Assembly: GCA_014905825.1 (NCBI GenBank)
Contig: JACGCN010000039.1
Coordinates: forward strand, 62,001 to 126,000
Source of the DNA: Lyophyllum atratum
Lineage: Eukaryota > Basidiomycota > Agaricomycetes > Agaricales > Lyophyllaceae
Direction: 5' to 3'
DNA: 64,000 nt
Under the pieces are notes generated by a model that saw only the letters and a program-made list of their open reading frames with translations, was not told where the DNA came from and ran no database searches. Numbering within the stretch: the first letter of the stretch is position 1; each line of letters starts with the position of its first letter. This document shows positions 46,651 through 64,000 of this stretch, piece by piece. The translations under genes and the position numbers were made by a program.

Positions 46651-47589
46651 ATGGCCAGTGACCGCGTCCGTGTCAGAGTATGTTCGTCGCCGCGCTCTTC
46701 GTCGTCTTTCTCGTCGTGCTCACCTTGTCGACATTCAGGGCGTCAGCATATTTCGTCCCATAATCTATGGCAACACCGCAACGGTTTTGACGCAGAAAGA
46801 ACGCGAGACACTTCCTTCACCTGATCACACACACAGATGGACTGTCGCCGTTCGCAGCGCTGCGTCTCCAGAGAACGCTGACCAAGTTGGCGGCGCGGAC
46901 GATCTCAGCTACTTCATAAAACGGGTTACCTTCAAGCTGCATGACACTTATCCAACCCCCTCGCGAAGTATGCTCTTCGTCTGTGTAACATACTGCGCTC
47001 TAACCATCCTATTAGATGTCGATAAGCCTCCCTTCGAGGTTACAGAAACGGGGTGCGTTCTTTTGGTCGTGTCTGACCCTTGTATGCTGAACAATTCTCT
47101 GTCAGATGGGGTGAATTCGACATCCAGATCCGCATCACTTTCGTCGCCGAGTCTGGCGAAAAGGCCGTTATGGTGTACCATCATCTAAAGCTCCATCCTT
47201 GGACTGCGACCGGCGAGCCCGAGATCCCTCCTCTGGATGTCGCCATCAAAGCCGGCCCAGTTCATTCATGGCAATACGACGAAATCGTTTTCTACGACCC
47301 ATACTCCAACTTCCTGAACATCCTCACCAGCCACCCTGTCACACATCTGCCCAAGGCCAAGCGTAAACCGGTTCCCTTTCACCTTGCAAACCCGGGTTCT
47401 CTAGAGGCCTCCAAGGGCGGGGTGCCCGAGTTTACGTCCTTGATGGAGAAAGAAGAGGCAGACCGGTTGGAGGAGGCGCGACAGTCAATTATCGCTGAGC
47501 AGGAACGGTGGAGGACAACTTTGATTGAGAAGGAGAAAGAGCTAGAGAAATTGCAAAAGCAACTGGCGGCTACGCCACAGCAGTCATGA
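46651..47589 (+). CDS. YAF9: YEATS-domain protein Yaf9/GAS41
   Basis: Histone acyl-lysine reader shared by the SWR1 and NuA4 complexes. Exons: 46651-46677, 46739-46967, 47016-47052 and 47106-47589 (258 aa). YEATS features in order: RGVSIFRPIIYGNTATVL, HRWTVAVRSA, DLSYFIKRVTFKLHDTYPTP, PPFEVTETGWGEFDIQIRIT, and VYHHLKLHPW. HDTY and ETGWGEF line the acyl-lysine pocket (aromatic residues at the usual places). The last 60 residues are a coiled coil (EEARQSIIAEQERWRTTLIE), used in the family to join SWR1/NuA4. Exon 1 encodes only MASDRVRVR. Length is near that of yeast Yaf9. Confidence 0.95.
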
Positions 47590-47681
47590 ACTGGAATCCT
47601 ATGTATTTGTAGATGCGTGTACTGGTATTACATTGTATTTTCGAACTGATTAATTTGGTATACTTGATTATATGTTGCCTT

Positions 47682-56247
<8,566 letters not shown>

Positions 56248-56437
56248 CGACGACGCGCATGGATTGAGGAATAAGCAAAAATACGCGTCAAAATCAAGCT
56301 CGTGGCAGCTGGCAGCGTCTACGACGGTCAACGGCTTTCGAAAGACATGAGGTCAAGAAACAACCTCAATAAACTGCCAGATTAGGTAAGAAATGCATGT
56401 TTTTTTCGTGTTAGTCCTCTATAGTAACAACACCATA

Positions 56438-59400
56438 CTACTTTCGACCTGCTCGTCTCTTCTCTTTCGCCTTTTCTCTCTCCATTGCCTTCTCCTCTGC
56501 CCTCTCTCCCTCTATCGAGCCGAATACCCGCTTCATACGGTCGTTGTAAGCACGATCCTTGCTCTTCTGTTTCTCTTGCTCCACACCAGCCAAAAATTTG
56601 TTGTCCTTCCGAAGTTCTCGAATGGCACCCTTCCTTTCCTGCTTGTATTGGTTGCGCAACTTCGATGCCTCATTACGCTCATGGTCGGGATCCTGGCGAC
56701 GCAGGTACGACGACGTAGTGGCTTCGAACTTGGGAATATATGTCGCAATCGGAATGGGTTTGTGCGCTTGTAAGCGGAGGGGTTGGCGCGCTTGACGCGA
56801 GAACTTCAGTAGCCGCCCAAGGGTATCGCTCAGACCAGTGATCTGTGTCTAATAGGTAGTCAGATTATGGATCAAAGCCACACAAAGGAGAGGAGACAAA
56901 CTTCGAAACTTTCGGAGAGATTCGCTGTGTTGATGTGTTTTAGGACATCCAATATGGGATCGCAAAGTTCAATGAATCCTTCGAGACCTTTGTACATCTC
57001 GGCATATTTACCAAGGAGGTTGAATGCGAGGGACAATAGATCGGCTTTCGCTTGTTCCGTGGGTCGCTCCGAGGAAAGCAAGGCTGAGAGGTTGGCCTTC
57101 TGGGGCGCTACTTTGCTTCGCGCCTTGACATTCAGAGATAGCGATCGACATAGATCCGACCGAAAATCTGGTGAGGGGAAAGAGCCCGGAAGGGAAGCCA
57201 CGGTCTTGTACGAGTGGGGGGCAATGTGCAAGACACTGTTCACGAGGAAGTTTATTGCCTCTGGAACGAGTCGCTTGGAAAGTTCTTCGAATTGAAGGAA
57301 CAGCGTACACAGGAAAAGACCACTAGAAATGTCGGCCAGAGATCGCACACGACCTAAGCCAAGGTACATTCCCATGAGAACTCGTGTTGGTGAGATAACC
57401 GCGTGGTTGAGATCGCTGGTAGACCATGTTGAGCCAATGATCCGCAATAGTGATAATTCTGCGAGACCTGGCCATGTTTTCGCTTCTGGATCGAGCGCCC
57501 CTCGGGAAAGTCCACGTTTCAGATTCTTGTGCATTAGGGAGAGCTTCTCCACGAAGTACTCCGCAGCTTGGACGGGATAAGCCTGAGTGAGAGCACTGAT
57601 ATGGGGTAGCAGGGACGAGACGAGGGTGAAGCGAGGTTCCGGAGGGGATGTAACATACAGAACATGGTCTATGAGGACCGTCGTCAAGGTCTGAAGGGAA
57701 AGGATTGAATTCCGGAGCATTTTACTCAAGCAATTGAACTTACCTGGAGTTTGAATTTATTATCGGGACCAAGACTCGTGTGGTATAAAGCGCGAATACG
57801 TTTGACGACCGTTGGGACATCATCATCATCCACCTTGTCGACAATACCCAAGAATTCCTCGTGCGTTGAAGGACAGGGGAATGTGAACGGGAGCTCCTTC
57901 GCTTTCTTTTCGGTTGACGATTTTTGATGTGTCGCCTTTCTCGGCTGGATTAAGTCTTCATGTTCGCCTTCCTCTGCTTCATTTTCAGAATCCTCCGAAT
58001 CCCCTTCATCATCTGACCCCATCTCGCTACCTTCCTCGCTACTTCCTTCCTCTTCTTCACTCCCAGACTCTTCAGCTTCCTCGACGCCAGCTGCAGCCCC
58101 GCCTAGTCCAGCTCCTAGCCCATCCCAATCATCACCGTCGGCAAAATCATCATCCAAATCATCCGCTCCCCGCTTCCGCTTACCGCGAGATTTCTCTTCG
58201 TCTTCGCTGTCACTCTCGTCCAACCCAAGCATCCGTTTCCGACGCCGCCGCTCCGCCTTCTCCAGTGCCTCCTTCTCCTCTAGCGCAAGCTCCTCTTCCG
58301 TTTTTGTCCTGTCCTTAGGTTTGGCTCGCTTGTCAAAAGCAAGTTCTCGGACGTGTTGGTCGTAATCTTCTGCATCGGTCGGCAATGTTAACACCGCCGC
58401 TTGAGACGATCCCTCTGCTCGAGGCGGTCCAAGGGGAACGGAGTTGCTTCCAGTGGACGAAGGATCGGGGGCATATATCAGGTCACGTAGTGCATCAAAG
58501 TCTAGATCGAGTTCGTGTCGAACGTTATCCTCCTGCTCTCGCTCCATTTGTCGTCGAAGCTATAAGATATACATGTTAGGCAATAAATTGAAGTTCTACA
58601 GAAAGGAAGCAAACCTTGTGTTCCTTGCTTTTTGCCATGACCTCCGCCATGACTTCAGCCTTACTCTTTTTCCTCACAGGCTGTACATGGAAAGCATATT
58701 AGCTGCGTTATTCCCTGTGGTGAAGTATAACTGACCTCTTCGCTCTCGTCCTCTCCCTCGTCATCATCGAAACCACCGAAATGTGCGCGTTTCACAATCT
58801 CATTGTCAATTTGACCTTGGCGAATGTTAGTGGGGACAAAGTGCCGCAGGCAAGGGTATCAAATACCTCTGTCCTCCTCATCGTCATCCAAGCCAAGACC
58901 CACATTATCGAAATCGTCGAGTTTAGAAAGGCTCTGGCCATAATGAGTAAGTTCATCCTCGTCCTCCAGGTTGAATGCCGTGCCCTTCGACGCTCGTTGT
59001 CGCTCTTTCGTGAATCGCTCAAGCATGCGTTCCTCCAAGCTCATGGAAGGGTCATTTTCACCAAACCGTCGATCCACAATACCTCCAGCGCGCCCTTTTT
59101 CGTGGAACTCCTTAAGGAGGGTTTTCTTGCGCTAAACGGTGTATTAGCTCAAGGTAAATCAGTATAGTTTCGCAAGAACGAACCTGTTCTATACCTGCTT
59201 GCTTGCTCTGCGCAGGCCGACCCACGACTCCCTTGATCTTCCGTCCGCCCACATCATGTTTAAGCTTGGTGACTTTGGTATCGAAAGGATTTAATCTCTT
59301 CTGGATTTCGTCGAGTTTCGCCGCACGTTTCTCCTTGTCCTTGTCCACGGAGCCGGAGCGCTTTCGTTTTTTCCCTTGTTGGGGTTTCCCAGTTACACCG

Positions 59401-59450
59401 GCCTGAGAGAGAGCCGATTTCAGTTGAGATAGCTGAGATCCTTTCGCCAT
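56438..59450 (-). CDS. NOP14: Nop14, small-subunit processome component
   Basis: Nucleolar protein of the U3 processome needed for 18S rRNA maturation and 40S assembly. Seven exons: 59450-59184, 59131-58867, 58815-58736, 58680-58615, 58559-57744, 57690-56902 and 56848-56438 (897 aa). The conserved N-terminus includes [20 protein letters not shown] and the block [20 protein letters not shown] plus [19 protein letters not shown] very acidic centre ([20 protein letters not shown]) follows, then [40 protein letters not shown] and the C-terminal [20 protein letters not shown] with a basic coiled coil ending KRRAGRK. Order and length match Nop14. It lies 190 bp upstream of ATR on the same strand. 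Confidence 0.96.
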
Positions 59451-60417
59451 CGAGTTGGATGAGCCGAACTTGTAGTAAGTACAACCTTGTAGACTCGAGA
59501 GGTTCCAAAAATTCTGATGTAACACGTGACTCCAATTTATTTTCACATGATCTGAAGAACTTGCTTCCTGGACGCGACTCGGACTACTAGTTTTGCATTG
59601 TCGCGAACCTCACGGCAGCTTTGGACGGCCTTGAAAAATCCAAGGCGCTCGGGAAAATCTACATTGAATGTCGTAAGTTTTCCCAACTTATTGCCTAATT
59701 AATCAAGTCCGGCATTCAGTACTCAGTGTTCATAGTAGGCATCCTGCCATTGATGACCCGGCGTCGCGTTTGGTCCACGTAGGACACTGTTGGGTCCTGG
59801 AAAACTCTGCTGAGGCGTTGAACCATTCAGTGTCTCTGCTATTATTACTTGGAAATGCTTGGTGCCCCTGGAGCCATATGGTCATCGCGTCGAGCTGGAG
59901 GCTGGCGTACTTCTCCCAGCGACAATCGTGTGCAGAAAATGTCAAGGTGCTTACGGATACACGGGGGCTATCTTCTCTGATCTTGATGCATATGTATCCC
60001 TACCGGAAAGCTCGCCCTTCCAAGTACAGGCCCAGCTGAGTCTATCTCAATCTTTTCATTCTGCCTACACGCAGATATTTTTTGTCCACCTATGTCTCCT
60101 GGGGTATGCTCCCTCCATGTCCCTGACACCCGGATGATGTCGACGTCTGCCAAAATTGTGAAACTATTTGGCCCATTCTCAAACCCCTTAGTCGGTGCCT
60201 TAAAAGTTCAAAGCATATGTTCTTCCCACTACTGTGGGATGTAACTGCTCCTTGTACGGGGCGACTACCACCGGTGGCCATGCATCCAATTACTTCGCTT
60301 AATTACAGTCCTGTTTGAGGTACAGAGTCGGTGCTTCTCTGGAAAAATACTTCTCTTCTTAACCCCGAATACTATCTCTCAGCGTATCTTCAGCCGCGGC
60401 CTCATATTCTCTCAGGC
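59451..60417. other. Non-coding stretch left of the transposon
   Basis: Nothing I can support. A 92-codon plus-strand ORF at 59859-60137 (no ATG-led family resemblance; contains VCRKCQGAYGYTGAIFSDLD) is the only mildly protein-like piece and may be a gene remnant. Confidence 0.35.
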
Positions 60418-60426
60418 TCTCTTCGG
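60418..60426 (+). repeat. Target-site duplication, left (TCTCTTCGG)
   Basis: The 9-bp sequence TCTCTTCGG immediately precedes the left terminal inverted repeat and recurs right after the right one. Confidence 0.9.
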
Positions 60427-61275
60427 GGCTTATTCTATTCACGAACCCCCTTCGTAAGACGAACCCAGGGTTTGTTGACGAACCCCGCTTTTTCTCTACT
60501 TAGAAAGTGGGTTCGTGACGGTCGGCGACGGTCTCCCAATATGGTTATATCTATATTTGTCACTATTGATCAATATCGATGAGCGTCACACAACTGGTGA
60601 CTTCGACATGTTGCGACCACATCCCAATTCCTTTCGGTACCATCTCTTTCGACATTCTGTGATGCCACTCTTGAATAGGCCCGGCTTTTTGCTAACATAG
60701 GTAAGTTCTGCAGACCTGTCGAGATCTCTCGCCAATTGGTTTTATATATCAACTCATATTCAGCCGAACTCGGACAAATCTAGTGCTTCGGTACTCGTAT
60801 TGCAGTAGGTCTCTTCTAATGGGCGTGTACTAGGCTGAAGATGACGAAATGCGACGTGACAGAATTTAAGACCCATCAACCATCATGCACAAAGACGACC
60901 TCGCACGGCACGCATTCCACGACCACTTGAGGGTAGAGCACTAGGGGAGGTGCTGGAATGCGCATGGGAATGCGTCCTATCGGGCCTTCTGCTCATGCAA
61001 GGCGGGGTACTCGGCGGTGTGCACTAAGTCGCCAAGAAGGACATAATTGCTCAACTTGTCCATTGAATGAGAATAATATGTGTTGAAATGGTAGTATTAA
61101 TCTGTACGCAACGGCGGACAAAAAACCATACTAAATAAAATATGTGACATCTATATACCGGCAGTGACAAGTAACAGCGGCGGCTCACCGGCGTTGCACA
61201 AGTGGGGTTCGTAAATAACAAGTTTTAAACAATGGGGGTTCGTCCTACGAAGGGGGTTCGTAAATAGAATAAGCC
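60427..61275. mobile_element. Non-autonomous Mutator-like (MULE-type) DNA transposon, 849 bp
   Basis: The 40-bp ends (60427-60466 and 61236-61275) are inverted repeats with 38 of 40 matches, beginning GGCTTATTCTATT and ending GACGAACCC. The element is bordered by identical 9-bp direct repeats (TCTCTTCGG), the duplication size typical of Mutator-type insertion. Many ACGAACC/GGTTCGT motifs lie just inside both ends, like subterminal transposase sites. No transposase-like ORF is present, so it would need a partner elsewhere. Other superfamilies with 8-9-bp duplications (hAT is 8) are less likely. Confidence 0.85.
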
Positions 61276-61284
61276 TCTCTTCGG
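61276..61284 (+). repeat. Target-site duplication, right (TCTCTTCGG)
   Basis: Exact copy of 60418-60426, directly after the right terminal repeat. Confidence 0.9.
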
Positions 61285-61840
61285 TATGCAATGGCCATGT
61301 GTTACTCAAACGTTATTTAACGGTAAGCGTTGGTCCACCCGAAACATCCTGCTGATAGATATCTGCATGATCTCCAATATGGATTCTGCTAATCGTACAG
61401 CCCTACAGCGGTGAGATCTCCGTTCAACACACTGGTATGTTAAGAGGCCAATTGTTTGGTGTGCTTGACCTCGCTGCGCAGAAATAACTCATGCGCGCTC
61501 CCGAATGCTCGGAGATCGCTACCCGTCTTTCGCATTCATTATGGACTGAATAGATACCCCGTTTCATCACAGTGAGGAACCGTCAACACTAGCTGTCTTC
61601 TTAAGATTCCTCTCCAGGAAGGCCACCCGATCGATTTGGCGACCAGCCATGCTCGTTGGGGTATCACTGGAGTTCGCCACATACCCATGTCAATCTCGTA
61701 AAATTGGGGCCACCGATCAAGAACGTCAGAAGTCTGATACAAAGTTCAACTGTGCGACGGATAGAAGATGATGGCAGGTATTACGGGAACCGATCTTGAG
61801 AGATGAGCCCCGACAAAACAACTTGACACTCCGTGCGAGG
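61285..61840. other. Non-coding stretch right of the transposon
   Basis: Includes the 3' flank of IST3; only short ORFs are present. Confidence 0.4.
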
Positions 61841-62927
61841 TCAATCATAGTCCCTCGTTCTTCTTGAACGTGACTCATACCCATATGAGTCCCCTCGCCG
61901 CTCTTCGCCCGAGGGCCCAATGGGACGCCTGCTCCGAATATCAGGAGAACGAGAACGGGGTCGAGAGTAACTGCGCGTCGAATTTCTGCGATCCCTGTCG
62001 TCGACTGGGGACCTACTGCGGGTGCGGGAGCGGTACCGTCTCCGTGGTGAAGGGGATCGCGGCCGTCCAGGGTCACCCCGATGTCCGAGTGTGCTCAACA
62101 GGTCTTCCACCCCTTTCATGGCTCCTGACTGGACCTTTCGTGCCCGTTTCTCTTTTTTCTTGGCTTTCCTCGCTTGACGTTCCTCCCGCGTTTCATCTTT
62201 ACGTTTGCTCTTTGATTGAGACTTCTTGAGTTCCTTTAGAGCTTTCTCCTCTTTCCTCTGCGAGAGGAGATAGTCGCGCATAGGATCTTCTGGATCGATT
62301 GGGGGAGATGATGAAGCAGAGGAATCAGAGTCAAGATCCTCGTCTGTGGAGATAAGCCTATTACTTCGGGTGAAACGTGAACAGTAAGGGGATCAACCAA
62401 CCGACAACCATTGCAGGTTTCGCGTTGAAGCTCTGTTCGTCGGCTTCAACCCATTCCCCATCTTCGCCTTTGGTTTTAGGCTGCTTGTAGTTCTTCACGT
62501 GGTCAACTCGAAGGGTTTTCTCTAGGACCTTGGCGCCATTGAGGTTGTCAACGGCAAGTATGGTAGACCGTTGATCCTCGTACATCAGAAATCCGAAACC
62601 TTTAGTTTTGCCTGTCTCTTTGTCCCGAGGCATGTTCAGATCCATCACCTCGCCATATCTATTGTGGAATTAGTTAACCAGCTAGAATATGGTGCTCAGA
62701 AGAGTCTTACTGCGAGAATATAGTGATTACATCTCCTTCTGTGAGATCGAAGTGGAGACCGCCAACGAAGACATAGGCTGAATCCCTGTATTCATCGTGC
62801 CATGATGCTCCGCTGACACCTAGGTCAAGCTCAAGCTGGTTGATTTTATTGATTTCCTTCACGACACTGTGGAAAAAGCAGGATATTAGCGCCCAATTTG
62901 CGATTCGCGGTAGGAGACTCACTTCAT
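61841..62927 (-). CDS. IST3: U2 snRNP-associated RRM protein Ist3/RBMX2 (RES complex)
   Basis: Subunit of the RES complex (with Bud13 and Pml1) that acts in splicing and nuclear retention of pre-mRNA. Exons: 62927-62923, 62866-62711, 62658-62402 and 62343-61841 (306 aa). The N-terminus MNVVKEINKINQLELDLGV and the first RRM strand SAYVFVGGLHFDLTEGDVIT (RNP2), then GEVMDLNMPRDKETGKTKGF with GFGFLMYEDQRSTILAVDNL (RNP1) are the Ist3/RBMX2 pattern. KVLEKTLRVDHVKNYKQPK matches the RRM extension that binds Bud13. The C-terminal half is Lys-rich then RS-rich (SPSPRRRYRSRTRSRSPVDD). The first coding exon holds only 5 nt, ATGAA. Confidence 0.93.
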
Positions 62928-63010
62928 AGCGGTGGCGCGAACACAAGAGGTTTTCCCACGGTCTTCACTCATTAAATTTTCTACCAACGCCGCTCACTCA
63001 GCCTACCAAA
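62928..63010. promoter_or_regulatory. Shared head-to-head promoter, IST3 / eIF3d
   Basis: Only 83 bp between start codons, so the two 5' UTRs must be very short or overlap on opposite strands. Confidence 0.5.
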
Positions 63011-64000
63011 ATGTCTTCATTCTCACTACCACCCATCAACGACAGTCCCGACGGCGGATGGGGACCTTCTTCATCGCACCCACCCGACCAGTTCAAATTC
63101 AAGGATATCCCGTACGCCCCGTACTCCAAATCTGACAAACTTGGTCGATTCGCAGATTGGAATGATCTTTCATCGGACAATCGTCAGACTGCTGCTGGCG
63201 TTCCACTGACGCCCAGCCTCCGTGGAGGAGGCCCAGGCGGTCGCAGAAGGGATGGCAACCAGGCTTTCGGCAGCGGCACCGCCAGCGCTTTCGCCTACTT
63301 CCACACCGAGGACGAGTCGTCGTTCTCCCTCGTCGACAACAAAACCGCTGCACCTCGTAGAGGAGGACTATTCAATCGCGGCAGAGGAGCTTCCAGGGGT
63401 GGAGCTGCATACAATGTCAGAGGTGGGGCTAGGGGAGGACGTGGAGGACCTGCTGGCCGAGGGAACCAGAACCAGCGTGGAGGAAGGAGAGGTTGGAGGG
63501 ACTGGGAGAAGGTCCGTGTTTCATCTGGCATTGGCATTCTGTGTTTTCTCATCTATCTGGTAGAACAACCGCACGCGCGAGTCGTCTGTGGTTATCTCCC
63601 CTCAATGGACCATGCTGGAAGAAATTGAGTTCCATCGGTTGGCCAAACTCCGTCTTGAAGTTGACGAACCTGAAGAATTGTGAGTTTCCCTGCCGGATGT
63701 GAACTAGGCGTCATCTCACAATGGTTTCAAGGGAGTCTTATGGTCGGCTGTTCGCTTACGAAAAATCCTACGATCGTGTCACTACCAAGACCGAACGTCC
63801 TCTTCAACTGGTGGATCGTATCAAGTACAACACCACCACCTCTGATGACCCTGTTATCCAGGAGGTACGATCCTTTCTATTTTGTCTGTTTTTTCTTTTC
63901 TTTTGGCTTATTTTGGTCACTAGCTCGCCAGCAGGAACGTCGCCAAGGTGTATACCACGGACGTGATTCTCAGCGTCTTGATGTGTGCCCCGCGCTCCGT
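63011..64000 (+). CDS. EIF3D: Translation initiation factor eIF3 subunit d (3' truncated)
   Basis: eIF3d is the cap-binding subunit of eIF3. Exons visible: 63011-63511, 63564-63679, 63732-63864 and 63924 to the window edge (275 codons). The N-terminus SLPPINDSPDGGWGPSSSHP and FKDIPYAPYSKSDKLGRFAD WNDLS is the family start, followed by an RGG-rich linker (FNRGRGASRGGAAYN). The folded part begins RESSVVISPQWTMLEEIEFH and RLAKLRLEVDEPEEL, then SYGRLFAYEKSYDRVTTKTE, and VYTTDVILSVLMCAPRSV at the edge. These match fungal eIF3d/moe1. The last half of the gene lies outside the window. Confidence 0.95.

Noticed and set aside
56248..56331. N-terminal extension of the ATR reading frame
   Set aside because: The frame is open but its first codon is TTG; the first ATG is at 56247.
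59859..60137. 92-codon ORF as a gene
   Set aside because: No family, no supporting exon, next to a transposon; kept only as a possible remnant.

Overview
The window is nuclear DNA of a filamentous basidiomycete, most likely an Agaricomycete. Genes are closely packed on both strands and split by many short GT-AG introns (about 45-75 bp). tRNA genes carry small introns. Several proteins belong to families that are typical of mushrooms (a DUF6533-type membrane protein, several orphan proteins, a plectasin-like defensin precursor). I worked out exon joins by hand from reading frame, splice sites and remembered family alignments. No search was run.

Layout. 1-21.5 kb is a dense housekeeping block: MDM34 (5' end cut off), a Virilizer-type m6A-writer subunit, the ORMDL sphingolipid regulator, MTD1, protein phosphatase inhibitor 2 (GLC8), an NmrA-like reductase, an HHE hemerythrin-like protein, a DUF6533-type membrane protein, SEC18/NSF and a STIMATE/YPL162C-type membrane protein. 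21.5-30.5 kb is a gene-poor island. It holds orphan ORFs, a 75-bp inverted duplication, two perfect 29-bp palindromes, a 165-bp foldback MITE, a five-copy tandem repeat and an orphan two-exon gene. 30.5-47.6 kb is mixed: tRNA-Arg, a CorA/Alr1-type magnesium transporter, a small secreted CS-alpha-beta defensin-like peptide, KEX1, an ER thioredoxin-like membrane protein, tRNA-Thr, a CSN12/PCID2-type PCI protein, a DsbA-like thioredoxin-fold protein, an orphan beta-rich protein, COX7 and YAF9. 47.7-59.5 kb holds the ATR/MEC1 checkpoint kinase (25 exons) and NOP14. 59.5-61.8 kb is a non-coding gap containing a complete Mutator-like non-autonomous transposon with 9-bp target-site duplications. 61.8-64 kb has IST3 and the start of eIF3d.

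Functional relations are those of a eukaryotic chromosome and not of operons. Five gene pairs start head-to-head within 83-290 bp and probably share promoters (Virilizer/ORM, SEC18/STIMATE-like, KEX1/thioredoxin-like, COX7/YAF9, IST3/eIF3d). Recurrent themes are the secretory pathway (SEC18, KEX1, thioredoxin-like ER protein, defensin), RNA metabolism (Virilizer, IST3, NOP14, eIF3d, CSN12-like) and chromatin/DNA damage (YAF9, ATR).
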